The notes beneath the pieces are model-generated. The model saw nothing but the letters and a program-made list of their open reading frames with translations. It was not told the DNA's origin and searched no databases. A DNA stretch of 64,000 nucleotides from an uncultured Eubacterium sp. (GTDB lineage Bacteria; Bacillota; Clostridia; Lachnospirales; Lachnospiraceae), in NCBI GenBank assembly GCA_934320655.1, contig CAKRFN010000005.1, positions 62,001-126,000 on the forward strand, written 5' to 3'. Below, piece by piece: positions 1 through 8,193 of the stretch (the stretch's first letter is position 1; every line of letters starts with the position of its first letter). A program made the translations under genes and the position numbers.

Positions 1-584
1 AAGTAAGATTCAAAGCTGACGATGGAAGTGAATTTCCTAAGTGGGAAGAAAAGAAGTTGGGTGAAGTGTTTATCGAGAGAACGGAACGTTCAAAAGGTGG
101 AGAATCACTGTTATCTGTAACGATTGCACAAGGAATTGTGAAACAAAGTGAAACTGATAAACGTAATATCGCATCTGAAAACAAATCAAATTATAAAATT
201 GTAAAGGAGAATGATTTGGCATACAATACCATGAGGATGTGGCAGGGTGCAGAAGGTGTGTCTGAGTATGATGGAATTGTAAGTCCTGCCTATACAGTTG
301 TTACGGCTTTAGTTGGAAACAATAGTTATTTCTTTGAAACTATGTTTAAACAAACATTTATGTTGCAAGTATTTCAGAGGTATTCACAAGGGTTGACATC
401 TGATACATGGAATCTAAAATTCCCAGTATTTTCAGAAATTAAATGTTTGATTCCAAGTGAAGACGAGCAGAATAAAATTGTTGAATGCACCGCTGTACTT
501 GATGATGTCATCGAGAAGCAAAAAGCAACATTAGCTGCATGGGAAGAACTGAAAAAAGGGCTGTTACAGAAAATGTTTGTATAG
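1..584 (+). CDS. hsdS: Type I restriction specificity subunit HsdS, C-terminal part (partial at window edge)
   Basis: The reading frame is already open at the first bases and runs to a TAG at 582-584, so the gene begins outside the window. The first visible residues (VRFKADDGSEFPKWEEKKLGE) are the entry into a target recognition domain, as in HsdS proteins (P-x-L-R-F ... W-x-x-x-x-L-G-E). The end (EDEQNKIVECTAVLDDVIEKQKA followed by a helical WEELKKGLLQKMF) is the conserved helix that spaces the two recognition domains and contacts HsdM. HsdS gives DNA sequence specificity to the HsdR/HsdM restriction-modification complex. At least one recognition domain is present; whether the subunit is full-length or a half-subunit cannot be seen here. 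Confidence 0.9.
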   Translation, partial: VRFKADDGSEFPKWEEKKLGEVFIERTERSKGGESLLSVTIAQGIVKQSETDKRNIASENKSNYKIVKENDLAYNTMRMWQGAEGVSEYDGIVSPAYTVVTALVGNNSYFFETMFKQTFMLQVFQRYSQGLTSDTWNLKFPVFSEIKCLIPSEDEQNKIVECTAVLDDVIEKQKATLAAWEELKKGLLQKMFV

Positions 585-1101
585 GCGCAGATATAGGGTA
601 GTGGAACCATAATGTATATAGTTTTAGTTATATATAAAAAGCGTTGAATTGATCAATCATTATCATATGGAAACTTGCCAATTTCGGTTGGTGCTGAGCT
701 TTGCTTCGGATTACGCAAACATGTTTTGTATTTACTGTAATAGATTCTAAGAAACTTATTGGCACCGACGGTTATTATAAGTGAGATGGGTTTTTTCGCA
801 GTATTTCGATATGCTCCAAGGCAAGGTTAAGCTGCATAACACGCAGTAAATGTTTTTAAACCGCGGTTTTTCCTTGACGAGGTTGAAGACGGCAAAGGAG
901 TCCACATAATCATTTTAGGCAAGTTATTGTGAGTATCATGAAACTTTTTGAGCTGCTTAGGATTGGGGACATGAATCTTTCTGTTAATGGCATCTGAGAA
1001 GCGTTTATTAGGTAGACGACATTGAACGACTTTATTTGTAAATTATTAACTGAGATGCATGGATTTATGTACCTAAAATTTATTATACGGGGGGAGAATA
1101 T
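585..1101. other. Intergenic region without a supported gene
   Basis: About 515 AT-rich bases between the hsdS end and the RES gene. No frame gives a convincing protein: the short open stretches have no ribosome binding site and no recognisable motif. The last part, ending in a strong GGGGGGAG at about 1089-1096, is the leader of the next gene. I see no clear terminator hairpin or tRNA. It may be the scar of a lost gene, but nothing in it shows which. Confidence 0.5.
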
Positions 1102-2004
1102 ATGAGTGACAACTTGCAAGATGTTAAAGATTCAATAAATGCGTGGGGGTGGTCTGTAAATGCAAGAGTTAATTTTAATAAATTTATAGACGCAATAGAA
1201 ACAGAACAAGGCTTAGTTGAACAAATTCAAAGAATTCAATCTATTATTGATGATATCGTACTTAATAAAGAGATATCGCAGTTTAAAAAATGCTTAGAGG
1301 TAGGAACAGAATATTATCGAGCAAGAATTATTAATCCAGAGGATGATGATGATTTAGAAAAAGGGATTGGAAAAACTCAAGATAATAAGTTCAGGGGGTA
1401 TAATGATATAAATTCAAGAGAACCTATTTTGGGAATAGGAAGCGAGGGGAGAAATAATATTGCGGGAGCATCTTATTTATATATTGCTTCTAATCCAGAA
1501 ACAGCTTGTATGGAGATAAAATCACAGTTTGGCGATTTGATTTCTCTTGCAAAGTTTAAAGTTTTAAAACCATTATATATTATTGATTTTGAGTCCGAAA
1601 AGACTTTTCAGCGAAAAGACACTGAGTTTTACGGAATGAGCATGGGTGTATTTTTTTCACAGTTGATGTTTCGTTTTACTCAGCCGGTGAGAGGTGAAAA
1701 TGCTTATCGGGCGACACAGATAATAGCGGATTATTTGCGAAAAACGGGAATAGACGGAATTAAATATAAAAGTTTTTTCACCCCAGAAGGTGCTAATTAT
1801 ACAATTTTTAATTGTCATCCGTCTGCAATAGAATTTTGTGAAAGTAAGGTTGTGTTACATAAACAAGCGAATCATTCTTTTTGGGATTTTAATAATGAAA
1901 CAGAAATTATGTCTAATAAAGATGGAGAAATGTTGATTTATGATAAAACAATAGCTGATGAAAATAAAAAGCATTTGTTACAACGGTTCAAAAGAATAAA
2001 GTAA
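1102..2004 (+). CDS. RES-domain protein (NAD+-degrading toxin family)
   Basis: A 300-residue protein. The RES domain begins near residue 73 at YRAR, the conserved Arg, and continues through GRNNIAGASYLYIASNPETACMEIK, which has the G-R-x-N-x-x-G-x-x-Y-L-Y segment and the conserved Glu of the family. A following S/T-rich segment should carry the Ser. RES toxins (MbcT, Res) degrade NAD+ and are normally paired with an Xre/MbcA-type antitoxin. Here an extra helical domain of about 70 residues precedes the RES domain, and no Xre gene lies next to it. The start has a very strong ribosome binding site (GGGGGGAG, 6 bases upstream). The gene is AT-rich, like its neighbours to 6150 and unlike the rest of the window, which suggests transfer. 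The family call is firm; the activity is inferred. Confidence 0.8.
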   Translation: MSDNLQDVKDSINAWGWSVNARVNFNKFIDAIETEQGLVEQIQRIQSIIDDIVLNKEISQFKKCLEVGTEYYRARIINPEDDDDLEKGIGKTQDNKFRGYNDINSREPILGIGSEGRNNIAGASYLYIASNPETACMEIKSQFGDLISLAKFKVLKPLYIIDFESEKTFQRKDTEFYGMSMGVFFSQLMFRFTQPVRGENAYRATQIIADYLRKTGIDGIKYKSFFTPEGANYTIFNCHPSAIEFCESKVVLHKQANHSFWDFNNETEIMSNKDGEMLIYDKTIADENKKHLLQRFKRIK

Positions 2005-2024
2005 TAAATTTATTTTTAAACGAG

Positions 2025-2237
2025 ATGATGGATTATTTGAAATCGGAAAATGAAAATGCAACAGATGAAGAACTCATGAAAGATATATATTTTGGGGATA
2101 TTCAAGATAGCAGGAAAATTCAGTCGCAATTAGTTGAGAGGTTAAACGATAGAGTGAGTCAAAAATGTGGGCGTGGTATAAGTTTAAGAAATGATGGTGG
2201 TAATGGTATTGGAGACAATACAAGATCTAGAAAGTAA
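2025..2237 (+). CDS. Small hypothetical protein downstream of the RES gene
   Basis: 70 codons starting 20 bases after the RES stop. The product is acidic and helical at the start (SENENATDEELMKDIYF) and basic at the end. I recognise no domain. The start is preceded only by a weak ACGAG, so translation may depend on coupling to the RES gene. By position it could be a partner of the RES toxin, but RES antitoxins are usually Xre-type, larger, and encoded upstream. It may equally be a chance reading frame. Confidence 0.35.
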   Translation: MMDYLKSENENATDEELMKDIYFGDIQDSRKIQSQLVERLNDRVSQKCGRGISLRNDGGNGIGDNTRSRK

Positions 2238-2263
2238 GTGATTATTATGGAAGGGAACACGTT

Positions 2264-3283
2264 ATGAGTGATTTAACACCTTACAATGAACAATTTGAAA
2301 AGGTTGTAAATATTATAGAATCTGCTAAAGAGCGGGCATACCGTAAAGTGAATGAAGAATTAATTTTAATGTATCGTGATATAGGAGAATACATTAGTGT
2401 GAAGTCTAAAAACGCAGAGTATGGTGATGCATTTGTACAGAAACTAGCTGATTTTTTTGGAGCAAATTATCCCGATTTAAAAGGATTCAATCGACGTGGG
2501 CTTTATAGGATGAAGCAGTTTTACGAGCTCTACAAGGATAATGAAAAAGTGTCAACACTGTTGACACAATTAAGTTGGTCAAATCATTTAAAAATAATGT
2601 CCGCATGTAAGAGTATGGAAGAACGCATATTTTATATGAATATGTGCATAAAGGAAAAATATAGTGCAAGGGAATTAGCCAGGCAGATAGACAGTGGATA
2701 TTATGAAAGATATATGCTGTCACAGAAGCCACTTGCACCTGCTATAGATGGATCAAAACAAGCAACAGGAAATATCTTCCTTGATAATTATGTGCTGGAA
2801 TTTTTGGATGTTCCAGATATGGTTTCAGAACATGATTTACAAAAATCGATCATACGGAATCTAAAGGATTTCATTCTTGAGATTGGTAAGGATTTTACTT
2901 TTATTGGAGAAGAGTATCGTGTACAGATTGGCAACCATGATTATTATATAGACCTGCTGTTTTATCACAGAGGTCTTTCTTGCCTTGTGGCATTTGAACT
3001 CAAAATCGGAGAATTTAAGCCTGAGTACGTTGGTAAGATAAATCTTTATCTTGAGGCTCTTGATCGTGAAATAAAAAAAGAAAATGAAAATCCGAGCGTT
3101 GGCGTTATTCTATGTGCAAGTAAAGATGATGAGGTTGTAGAATTTGCACTGAGTCGTAGTTTATCACCAACAATGGTTTCTGAATACAATTTAAAATTGA
3201 TTGATAAAAAATTGCTTCAGAAAAAATTAAAAGAGTATATAGAATTGGCTGAAACAACACCAGAAGAAAAGGATTCCTATTAG
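2264..3283 (+). CDS. PDDEXK nuclease, DUF1016/YhcG family
   Basis: A 339-residue protein with the two-part build of YhcG/DUF1016 proteins. The N-terminal helical domain (about 1-160; YRDIGEYI, GFNRRGLYRMKQFYELY, LSWSNHLKIM) precedes a PD-(D/E)XK nuclease domain with YYIDLLFYHR near residue 230 (the acidic metal ligand) and VAFELKIGEF near 245 (the E-x-K pair). The family is predicted to cut DNA or structured intermediates and is often found beside type I restriction or other defence genes, as here. The start has GGAAGGG about 10 bases upstream. The catalytic residues appear intact. Substrate and role are not deducible from sequence. Confidence 0.9.
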   Translation: MSDLTPYNEQFEKVVNIIESAKERAYRKVNEELILMYRDIGEYISVKSKNAEYGDAFVQKLADFFGANYPDLKGFNRRGLYRMKQFYELYKDNEKVSTLLTQLSWSNHLKIMSACKSMEERIFYMNMCIKEKYSARELARQIDSGYYERYMLSQKPLAPAIDGSKQATGNIFLDNYVLEFLDVPDMVSEHDLQKSIIRNLKDFILEIGKDFTFIGEEYRVQIGNHDYYIDLLFYHRGLSCLVAFELKIGEFKPEYVGKINLYLEALDREIKKENENPSVGVILCASKDDEVVEFALSRSLSPTMVSEYNLKLIDKKLLQKKLKEYIELAETTPEEKDSY

Positions 3284-3420
3284 AAAGTAAAGGAATATAT
3301 GAAGAGCAAGTAGGGTGTGAATATGCATATTTCTTATATGGCACAGATAGAGAGAATGAGTGGTCTGGATAGGGGCGACAAAATTATCATTTAGTATGTT
3401 TAGTATTTATAGAAGGGAGC

Positions 3421-4305
3421 GTGAAGGTTTTGGCATACGGAAAGGCAATAGAATTATTCTTAGTAAACGGAACAGCGGATAGCCTTATCACAGCAGAGTT
3501 GTCTAACTGGAATGGAAAAGCAATAAAGATTCCTCGCATAGAGGTGGCTTCTTGTAATCGCAATGATATAGCACAGGCAGGAGTTTATTTCCTGTTTTGC
3601 AAAGAAGATGATGGGTCAGATTCTGTTTACATTGGTGAAGCAGAGAATGTAAAAGAGCGACTGGTACAGCATTTACGCGACTATCAGTCTGAAAAAGAAA
3701 AGTATTACTGGAGTACGGCGGTTATCTTTATTGGTAGAGATTTAAACAAAGCGCTTATTAGATACCTTGAGAATCGTTTCGTGGAAATTGCCAGAAGCAG
3801 TAAGAGGTATCTGGTTTTGACCAAGAATACATACCGTAATACAGTGATGAAAGAATCTCAGATTGCAGTCATGGAGGAATTTGTTGATAATGTTAAGGTT
3901 CTGATCAATGCACTGGGATATAAAGTATTGGAGCCATTTGCGCAGGTGGAATCCTCTTCAACGAAAACGGATGATGAAATTTTATATTTGTCTACAGGCT
4001 CCGCAAGTGCGTCAGGAAAAGTAACAACAGAAGGTTTTGTTGTCTTTGAAGGTGCTGCGATAAATGAAAAAACATCAGTTAAGTCTTTAAGTGCTGGCAT
4101 GCAGAAAATGCGGCAGAAGATTTTTGATTCTGAAAAAGTAGTAAACTTAACCACTACGGAAGATATATTGTTTTCAAGTTCGTCTGCTGCAGCCGACTTT
4201 ATACTTGGATACAGTGTTAGTGGTCCTCAAACATGGAAAACAAAAGATGGACGTAGTCTGAAAGATATTGAAAACAGTCAGACAAATGAAAAGACGAACC
4301 AATGA
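3421..4305 (+). CDS. GIY-YIG nuclease-domain protein with C-terminal DUF4357
   Basis: A 294-residue protein starting at GTG behind AGAAGGGAG. Residues about 50-125 form a GIY-YIG-type fold: GVYFLF supplies the first motif, VYIGEAENVKERLVQH the second with its conserved Arg, and the conserved Glu is in RYLENRFVEIA. The C-terminal 90 residues (GFVVFEGAAINEKTSVKSLSAGMQKMRQKI ... LGYSVSGPQTWKTKDGRSL) match the DUF4357 module, which commonly follows GIY-YIG domains in bacterial accessory proteins. It probably binds or cuts DNA. Its place between a YhcG nuclease and a RhuM remnant fits a defence or mobile neighbourhood. Confidence 0.85.
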   Translation: MKVLAYGKAIELFLVNGTADSLITAELSNWNGKAIKIPRIEVASCNRNDIAQAGVYFLFCKEDDGSDSVYIGEAENVKERLVQHLRDYQSEKEKYYWSTAVIFIGRDLNKALIRYLENRFVEIARSSKRYLVLTKNTYRNTVMKESQIAVMEEFVDNVKVLINALGYKVLEPFAQVESSSTKTDDEILYLSTGSASASGKVTTEGFVVFEGAAINEKTSVKSLSAGMQKMRQKIFDSEKVVNLTTTEDILFSSSSAAADFILGYSVSGPQTWKTKDGRSLKDIENSQTNEKTNQ

Positions 4306-4354
4306 AATCGGTTGTAGCTTTGGAACAAATATAAAATGATGGAGGAAATGCCAT

Positions 4355-4816
4355 TTGAAACAGAAAAAAGATGAAATAACCATCCGTTCCAGCGCGGCGG
4401 AGTACTTAACCTATGTTGCCTCTGTGGGTGATCAGCAGGACAGTATTGAAATGCGCTATGAGGACGAGAATATATGGCTGACACAGAAGATGATGGCGAC
4501 ATTGTATGATGTGGATGTTCGTACAATCAATGAGCATATTAAGAAGATTTATTCTGATTCAGAGCTTGAGGAAGATTCAACTATCCGGAATTTCCGGATA
4601 GTTCAAACCGAAGGGACACGTCAGGTCACACGCGATACGAAGCATTACAATCTTCAAATGATTATTGCTGTTGGGTTCAAGGTAAACAATGAGCGAGCTG
4701 TACAGTTTCGTAAATGGGCAAACGGTATCGTGAAGGACTACACCATCAAGGGCTGGGTCATGGATGATGAACGGCTGAAGCGTGGAACGTATCTGACAGA
4801 AAAATATAAAAGATAA
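4355..4816 (+). pseudogene. Truncated RhuM-family (virulence_RhuM) gene
   Basis: The frame starts at TTG with GGAGG 8 bases upstream and encodes 153 residues. They match the N-terminal half of RhuM proteins: IWLTQKMMATLYDVDVRTINEHIKKIY is the KilA/Bro-like DNA-binding part, followed by the conserved NLQMIIAVGFKVNNERAVQFRKWA and DDERLKRGTYL. Full-length family members have about 300 or more residues, with a long helical C-terminal region after the DDERLK segment. Here the frame stops soon after it, and I found no continuation in any frame before the next gene. It is most likely a deletion remnant, though a short product may still be made. Confidence 0.7.
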
Positions 4817-4859
4817 ATCTTATAGGGAATTTCTTGACTTTTAACAGGAAGGACTCATT

Positions 4860-5801
4860 ATGATATTGAGTGTGAGTAGAAGAACCGATGTGCCAAATTA
4901 CTATTCCGATTGGTTTATGAACCGAGTGAAAGAGGGTTTTTTATATGTGCGGAATCCGATGAATGCACATCAGATAAGTAGAATAGACCTATCACCGGAT
5001 GTAGTAGACTGCATTGTATTCTGGACGAAAAATCCTGCGAATCTGATGGAATATTTAGAGTGTTTGAAGGACTATGCATATTATTTTCAGTTTACGCTTA
5101 CAGGATATGGGAAGGATATTGAACCGAACCTTCCGAATAAGAGAGAGAAACTTATTTCGACGTTTCAGACATTGTCTGGACAAATAGGAAAAGAAAAAGT
5201 GATCTGGAGATATGATCCCATTTTGATAAGCGGGCGGTATACTACGGATTACCATTTAAAAGCGTTTGAGGAGATCGCGCGTAGCCTGACGGGTTACACG
5301 GAAAAGGTCGTTATCAGTTTTATTGATTTATATGCAAAAATACAGAGAAACATGGGGGAGCTTGGAATCAGGCAAATGACAACGGATGAGATGATACGCA
5401 TGGCGGCTCAAATGGTACAAATTGCTTCAACATATAATCTTGTAGTCGAATCCTGTGCAGAGCAAATCGATCTAAACAGTGTCGGTGTTCAGCATGGAAG
5501 CTGTATAGATAAAAAGTTGATTGAAAAGCTATTAGGGTGTAAGCTGATCAGTGGAAAAGATAAAAATCAGAGAGAAGCCTGTGGTTGCCTGGAAAGTGTG
5601 GAAGTAGGAGCGTATAATACTTGTCTGAATGGCTGCAAATATTGCTATGCGAATTTTAATGATGAAAAAGTAAAAGCGAATATAAAGTCGTATAACCCAA
5701 ATTCCCCGCTTTTATGTGGAAATATTACTTCAGCGGATAAGATTACGGATAGAAAAGTAAAGTCATTAAAAGATAACCAGCTCTATTTGAAGGGCATCTG
5801 A
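4860..5801 (+). CDS. DUF1848 family protein with radical-SAM-like cysteine cluster
   Basis: A 313-residue DUF1848 protein, with the family's opening MILSVSRRTDVPNYYSDWF, the core VDCIVFWTKNP, and WRYDPILI. Near residue 255 it carries CLNGCKYCYAN, a C-x3-C-x2-C arrangement as in iron-sulfur radical SAM enzymes, preceded by a further CGC. The fold is expected to be a TIM barrel. The reaction is unknown for the family. The start has AGGAAGG upstream. It is followed after 21 bases by the TfoX-like gene, so the two are probably co-transcribed. Confidence 0.85.
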   Translation: MILSVSRRTDVPNYYSDWFMNRVKEGFLYVRNPMNAHQISRIDLSPDVVDCIVFWTKNPANLMEYLECLKDYAYYFQFTLTGYGKDIEPNLPNKREKLISTFQTLSGQIGKEKVIWRYDPILISGRYTTDYHLKAFEEIARSLTGYTEKVVISFIDLYAKIQRNMGELGIRQMTTDEMIRMAAQMVQIASTYNLVVESCAEQIDLNSVGVQHGSCIDKKLIEKLLGCKLISGKDKNQREACGCLESVEVGAYNTCLNGCKYCYANFNDEKVKANIKSYNPNSPLLCGNITSADKITDRKVKSLKDNQLYLKGI

Positions 5802-5822
5802 AATTTGGAGGAGGAGAGAAAA

Positions 5823-6149
5823 ATGGCATCAAAAAAGGAATATCTTGATTTTGTTCTGGAACAGTTATCAGAAACAGGAGAAATTACATATCGCGCGATG
5901 ATGGGGGAGTACCTGCTTTATTATCGGGACAAATTATTTGGCGGAATCTATGATGACAGGTTTCTGGTGAAGATCACGGCGTCAAGCGAAAAACTACTTG
6001 CGGATGCACCGAGAGAGGAACCTTATGATGGAGCAAAGCCGATGCTTCTAGTGACGGAAATAGAGGATAAAGATTTGTTACGTGACCTGATGTCGGCGAT
6101 GTATGAAGAACTTCCGGAGACAAAGAAAAAGGCTAAAAAAAGTAAATAA
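5823..6149 (+). CDS. TfoX/Sxy N-terminal domain protein
   Basis: A 108-residue protein with the TfoX N-terminal fold: a helix YLDFVLEQLSE, the signature ITYRAMMGEYLLYYRDKLFGGIYDDRFLVKI, and a final helix in a lysine-rich tail. I chose the ATG at 5823 because GGAGGAGAG stands directly before it. In gamma-proteobacteria Sxy/TfoX drives competence genes. Stand-alone short TfoX domains in Firmicutes are of unknown role, and DUF1848/TfoX context does not settle it. The presence of a pilus locus 16 kb away makes a competence link tempting but unsupported. Confidence 0.8.
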   Translation: MASKKEYLDFVLEQLSETGEITYRAMMGEYLLYYRDKLFGGIYDDRFLVKITASSEKLLADAPREEPYDGAKPMLLVTEIEDKDLLRDLMSAMYEELPETKKKAKKSK

Positions 6150-6168
6150 CAGAAATTTTATATATGAC

Positions 6169-6197
6169 TTGACGGATAAACGATCGTTTACTAGAAT
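6169..6197 (+). promoter_or_regulatory. Promoter of the first tetR gene
   Basis: TTGACG and TAGAAT separated by 17 bases. The spacer contains the palindrome TAAACGATCGTTTA, so a bound repressor would block RNA polymerase. The gene start is 47 bases downstream of the -10 box. Confidence 0.75.
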
Positions 6198-6219
6198 GAA
6201 TAGGTGAGCGATCGTTTGT
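6177..6219. promoter_or_regulatory. TetR operator pair (TAAACGATCGTTTA and a half-degenerate copy)
   Basis: A perfect 14-base palindrome TAAACGATCGTTTA lies at 6177-6190 within the promoter spacer. A second site around GAGCGATCGTTTG at 6206-6218 keeps the centre CGATCG and one arm. The same palindrome occurs twice at 8173-8214. Position and symmetry point to autoregulation by the TetR protein encoded next. Confidence 0.75.
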
Positions 6220-6243
6220 TTTTGGGTTTTGGAGGTAATCAGG

Positions 6244-6831
6244 ATGAAAAATAGAAAAGAAGAAATACTGCTTGTGGCGCTCCATTTATTTGCAAGGGAT
6301 GGTTATGAAGCAGTTTCAGTCAGCCAGATAGCAGGCGTTATGGATATGACAAAGGGCGCGTTGTACCGCCATTACAAGAGTAAAAGAGATATTTTTGATT
6401 GTATTGTCGAGCGGATGGAACAGGGAGACAGTGATCAGGCAGCAGATTATGACATGCCGGAAGCTGAGAAAGAGCGGATGCCTGAAAAGTACGAGGCAGT
6501 TTCTCTGGATGATTTTGTGCAGTATAGTAAGTCGATGTTTGCATATTGGACGGAGGATGATTTCGCCTCATCGTTCCGGAAGATGCTGACCATAGAACAG
6601 TTCCGGAATGAAGAAATGCAGGGACTGTATCAGCAGTATCTTGCGTTGGGACCTGTCTCATATGTAAAAGATTTATTTGAAGGTATGGGCATGGAACATG
6701 CGGATGAGAAAGCAGTCAGATTTTATGCAATCATGCATTTTTATTACAGCGCTTATGACGGCGCAGAGGATAAGGAAACGATAAAAGCGGAATTTGAAAC
6801 CGCCATTGGCAGTATTGCAAAGGAGCTTTAG
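6244..6831 (+). CDS. TetR/AcrR family transcriptional repressor
   Basis: A 195-residue protein. Residues 1-50 form the TetR helix-turn-helix domain (RKEEILLVALHLFARDGYEAVSVSQIAGVMDMTKGALYRHYKSKRDIF), followed by a helical ligand domain with WTEDDFASSFRKMLTIEQFRNEEMQ. I took the ATG at 6244, since GGAGGTAATCAGG precedes it directly; the upstream TTG has no such site. It is clearly paralogous to the regulator at 10512, sharing FRKMLTxEQxR, LYQxYLAxGP and the FYxxxxxxYxxYDGxxDKE ending. Palindromes in its own promoter and at 8173-8214 suggest it represses itself and the rsgA-like operon. The ligand is unknown. Confidence 0.9.
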   Translation: MKNRKEEILLVALHLFARDGYEAVSVSQIAGVMDMTKGALYRHYKSKRDIFDCIVERMEQGDSDQAADYDMPEAEKERMPEKYEAVSLDDFVQYSKSMFAYWTEDDFASSFRKMLTIEQFRNEEMQGLYQQYLALGPVSYVKDLFEGMGMEHADEKAVRFYAIMHFYYSAYDGAEDKETIKAEFETAIGSIAKEL

Positions 6832-6867
6832 TAGTCTTTCGCATGGATAGCAAATATCAGATAAAGA

Positions 6868-6895
6868 TTGACATTTATTGTGATTGTGCTATAAT
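6868..6895 (+). promoter_or_regulatory. Promoter of the second tetR gene, with operator candidate downstream
   Basis: TTGACA and TATAAT separated by 16 bases. Just downstream GTAAA-TAAG-TTTAC (6911-6924) forms an inverted repeat between promoter and start codon, a natural place for autorepression by the TetR protein that follows. Confidence 0.75.
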
Positions 6896-6943
6896 ACAAA
6901 ACGATTTATAGTAAATAAGTTTACAGTATCGAGGATATGAACT

Positions 6944-7576
6944 ATGCCGAGTAGTCCAAAGATTAAAAAAGAAGATATGCTGCAGGCAGCATTAGACATT
7001 GTTGTTGAGGAAGGGTATGCCGCTCTTAACATTAAAGCTGTTGCAAAAAAACTGGGATGCTCCACAGCCCCCATATCATGGCAGTTCGGAGGAATGGATG
7101 GGTTGCGGGAGGAATTGATTCCTTTTGCCGAGCAATATATGGAGAACACTTATTATAGCCTGAATGAGAATGAGTTTGCCACATTCGAACAGAGGGGGAG
7201 AGGGACGATTGATCTGGCATTAGATCAACCGAATTTGTTTCGATTTCTTTATATGGGAGACCGAAACCAGCTTTTAAGTACAGGTTTTGAAATACAGATA
7301 GAGGATGGAAATTGCAATCAGGAGTTTCTAAAAATGGCACAGCAACTGGGAATTACATCGGAGCAGGCAGTTGATTTTGCAATGACGATGATGGTATATA
7401 CGCAGGGAATGGCGACATTGATTGCTTCGGGAATCGTCAGGGACACAAAAGAAAATATGTATCGGATGCTTCATAACACAGGCATGACATATTTAAAAGG
7501 ACTGGGTGTAAAGCAGGATACGATACAGACTTTATCAAGAGATGATAAGTTGGATGAAAACAGCAATCATGGATAA
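6944..7576 (+). CDS. TetR/AcrR family regulator (divergent type)
   Basis: A 210-residue protein. The N-terminal domain (KKEDMLQAALDIVVEEGYAALNIKAVAKKLGCSTAPISWQFGGMDGL) is a TetR helix-turn-helix with the unusual recognition stretch STAPISWQFGG. The C-terminal part (DQPNLFRFLYM ... TQGMATLIASG) is a ligand domain of the TetR_C WHG-like type common in Clostridia. It is not a close paralogue of the other two TetR proteins in this region. The start follows GAGGATATGAACT. The adjacent membrane-protein gene at 7712 may be its target. Confidence 0.88.
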   Translation: MPSSPKIKKEDMLQAALDIVVEEGYAALNIKAVAKKLGCSTAPISWQFGGMDGLREELIPFAEQYMENTYYSLNENEFATFEQRGRGTIDLALDQPNLFRFLYMGDRNQLLSTGFEIQIEDGNCNQEFLKMAQQLGITSEQAVDFAMTMMVYTQGMATLIASGIVRDTKENMYRMLHNTGMTYLKGLGVKQDTIQTLSRDDKLDENSNHG

Positions 7577-7599
7577 ATGGATTCTATGATTATCAATCA

Positions 7600-7667
7600 G
7601 ATGCCGGACGCTAAGACGCAGAGCAGAAACAGAATGTTTTTGCCTGCGTTTTTGTTTGTCAGGCATC
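7600..7667. terminator. Hairpin region between tetR and the membrane-protein gene
   Basis: GATGCC at 7600 pairs with GGCATC at 7662, and inside it ACGCAG at 7616 pairs with CTGCGT at 7644, which is followed by TTTTTGTTTGT. It could end the tetR transcript or act as a partial attenuator for the gene at 7712. Confidence 0.4.
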
Positions 7668-7711
7668 CGGAGAAGCTGCCGGTATAAATAGAAAATTTGG
7701 AGGAACGTGTG

Positions 7712-8161
7712 ATGAATAAGTATTTGAACGATTGGGGATTGATTTTTGTTATTGTAATTCTGATTCCCAATATTGTGTTTGCGGTTACATGCAAAGATGG
7801 ATTTGAAAATCGTTACCAGAATAAATGGGTTGAAATTCTTGAGCAGATTGGAAGGTTTGGATGCTTTTTCAGCATGTTTATTACCATCCCATTGTTGTGT
7901 AAAGGGTATTGGTTTCAACATGCAGAAACCGTTTATCTGATTTTAGGAGTGCTGCTTGTAGTGTTATATTGCCTTGGCTGGGTCATGTTCTGGAAAGAAG
8001 ACTCTGTACGAAAGTCATTGTATTTATCAATCACACCTTCTTTGCTGTTTATTGAAAGCGGTATTATAAGTGGAAATATTTTATTAGTCATATTTGCGGT
8101 CATATTTGCACCCTGCCATATTCTGATCAGTTATATGAATGCAGCTAGCAAAACTATTTAA
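7712..8161 (+). CDS. Small integral membrane protein, unknown function
   Basis: A 149-residue protein with about four or five hydrophobic segments (near residues 10-25, 46-64, 70-92, 105-140). The first cytoplasmic-to-outside loop is short and charged. GGAGGAACGTGTG stands directly before the ATG at 7712, so I prefer it to an upstream start. I recognise no family motif. It may be co-transcribed with the preceding tetR, perhaps as its target. Confidence 0.65.
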   Translation: MNKYLNDWGLIFVIVILIPNIVFAVTCKDGFENRYQNKWVEILEQIGRFGCFFSMFITIPLLCKGYWFQHAETVYLILGVLLVVLYCLGWVMFWKEDSVRKSLYLSITPSLLFIESGIISGNILLVIFAVIFAPCHILISYMNAASKTI

Positions 8162-8164
8162 GAC

Positions 8165-8193
8165 TTGACAAATAAACGGTCGTTTACTAAAAT
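8165..8193 (+). promoter_or_regulatory. Promoter of the rsgA-like operon
   Basis: TTGACA and TAAAAT with 17-base spacing, directly after the membrane-protein stop. The spacer contains a copy of the TetR operator, exactly as in the promoter at 6169. Confidence 0.8.

Noticed and set aside
3284..3420. Short frame (ATG at 3323) between the YhcG and GIY-YIG genes
   Set aside because: Only about two dozen codons, no ribosome binding site and no motif; not reported as a gene.
5805..6149. TfoX-linked competence regulon together with the pilus locus
   Set aside because: The two are 16 kb apart, no comEA/comEC-type genes are present, and single TfoX N-terminal domains in Firmicutes have no proven competence role.
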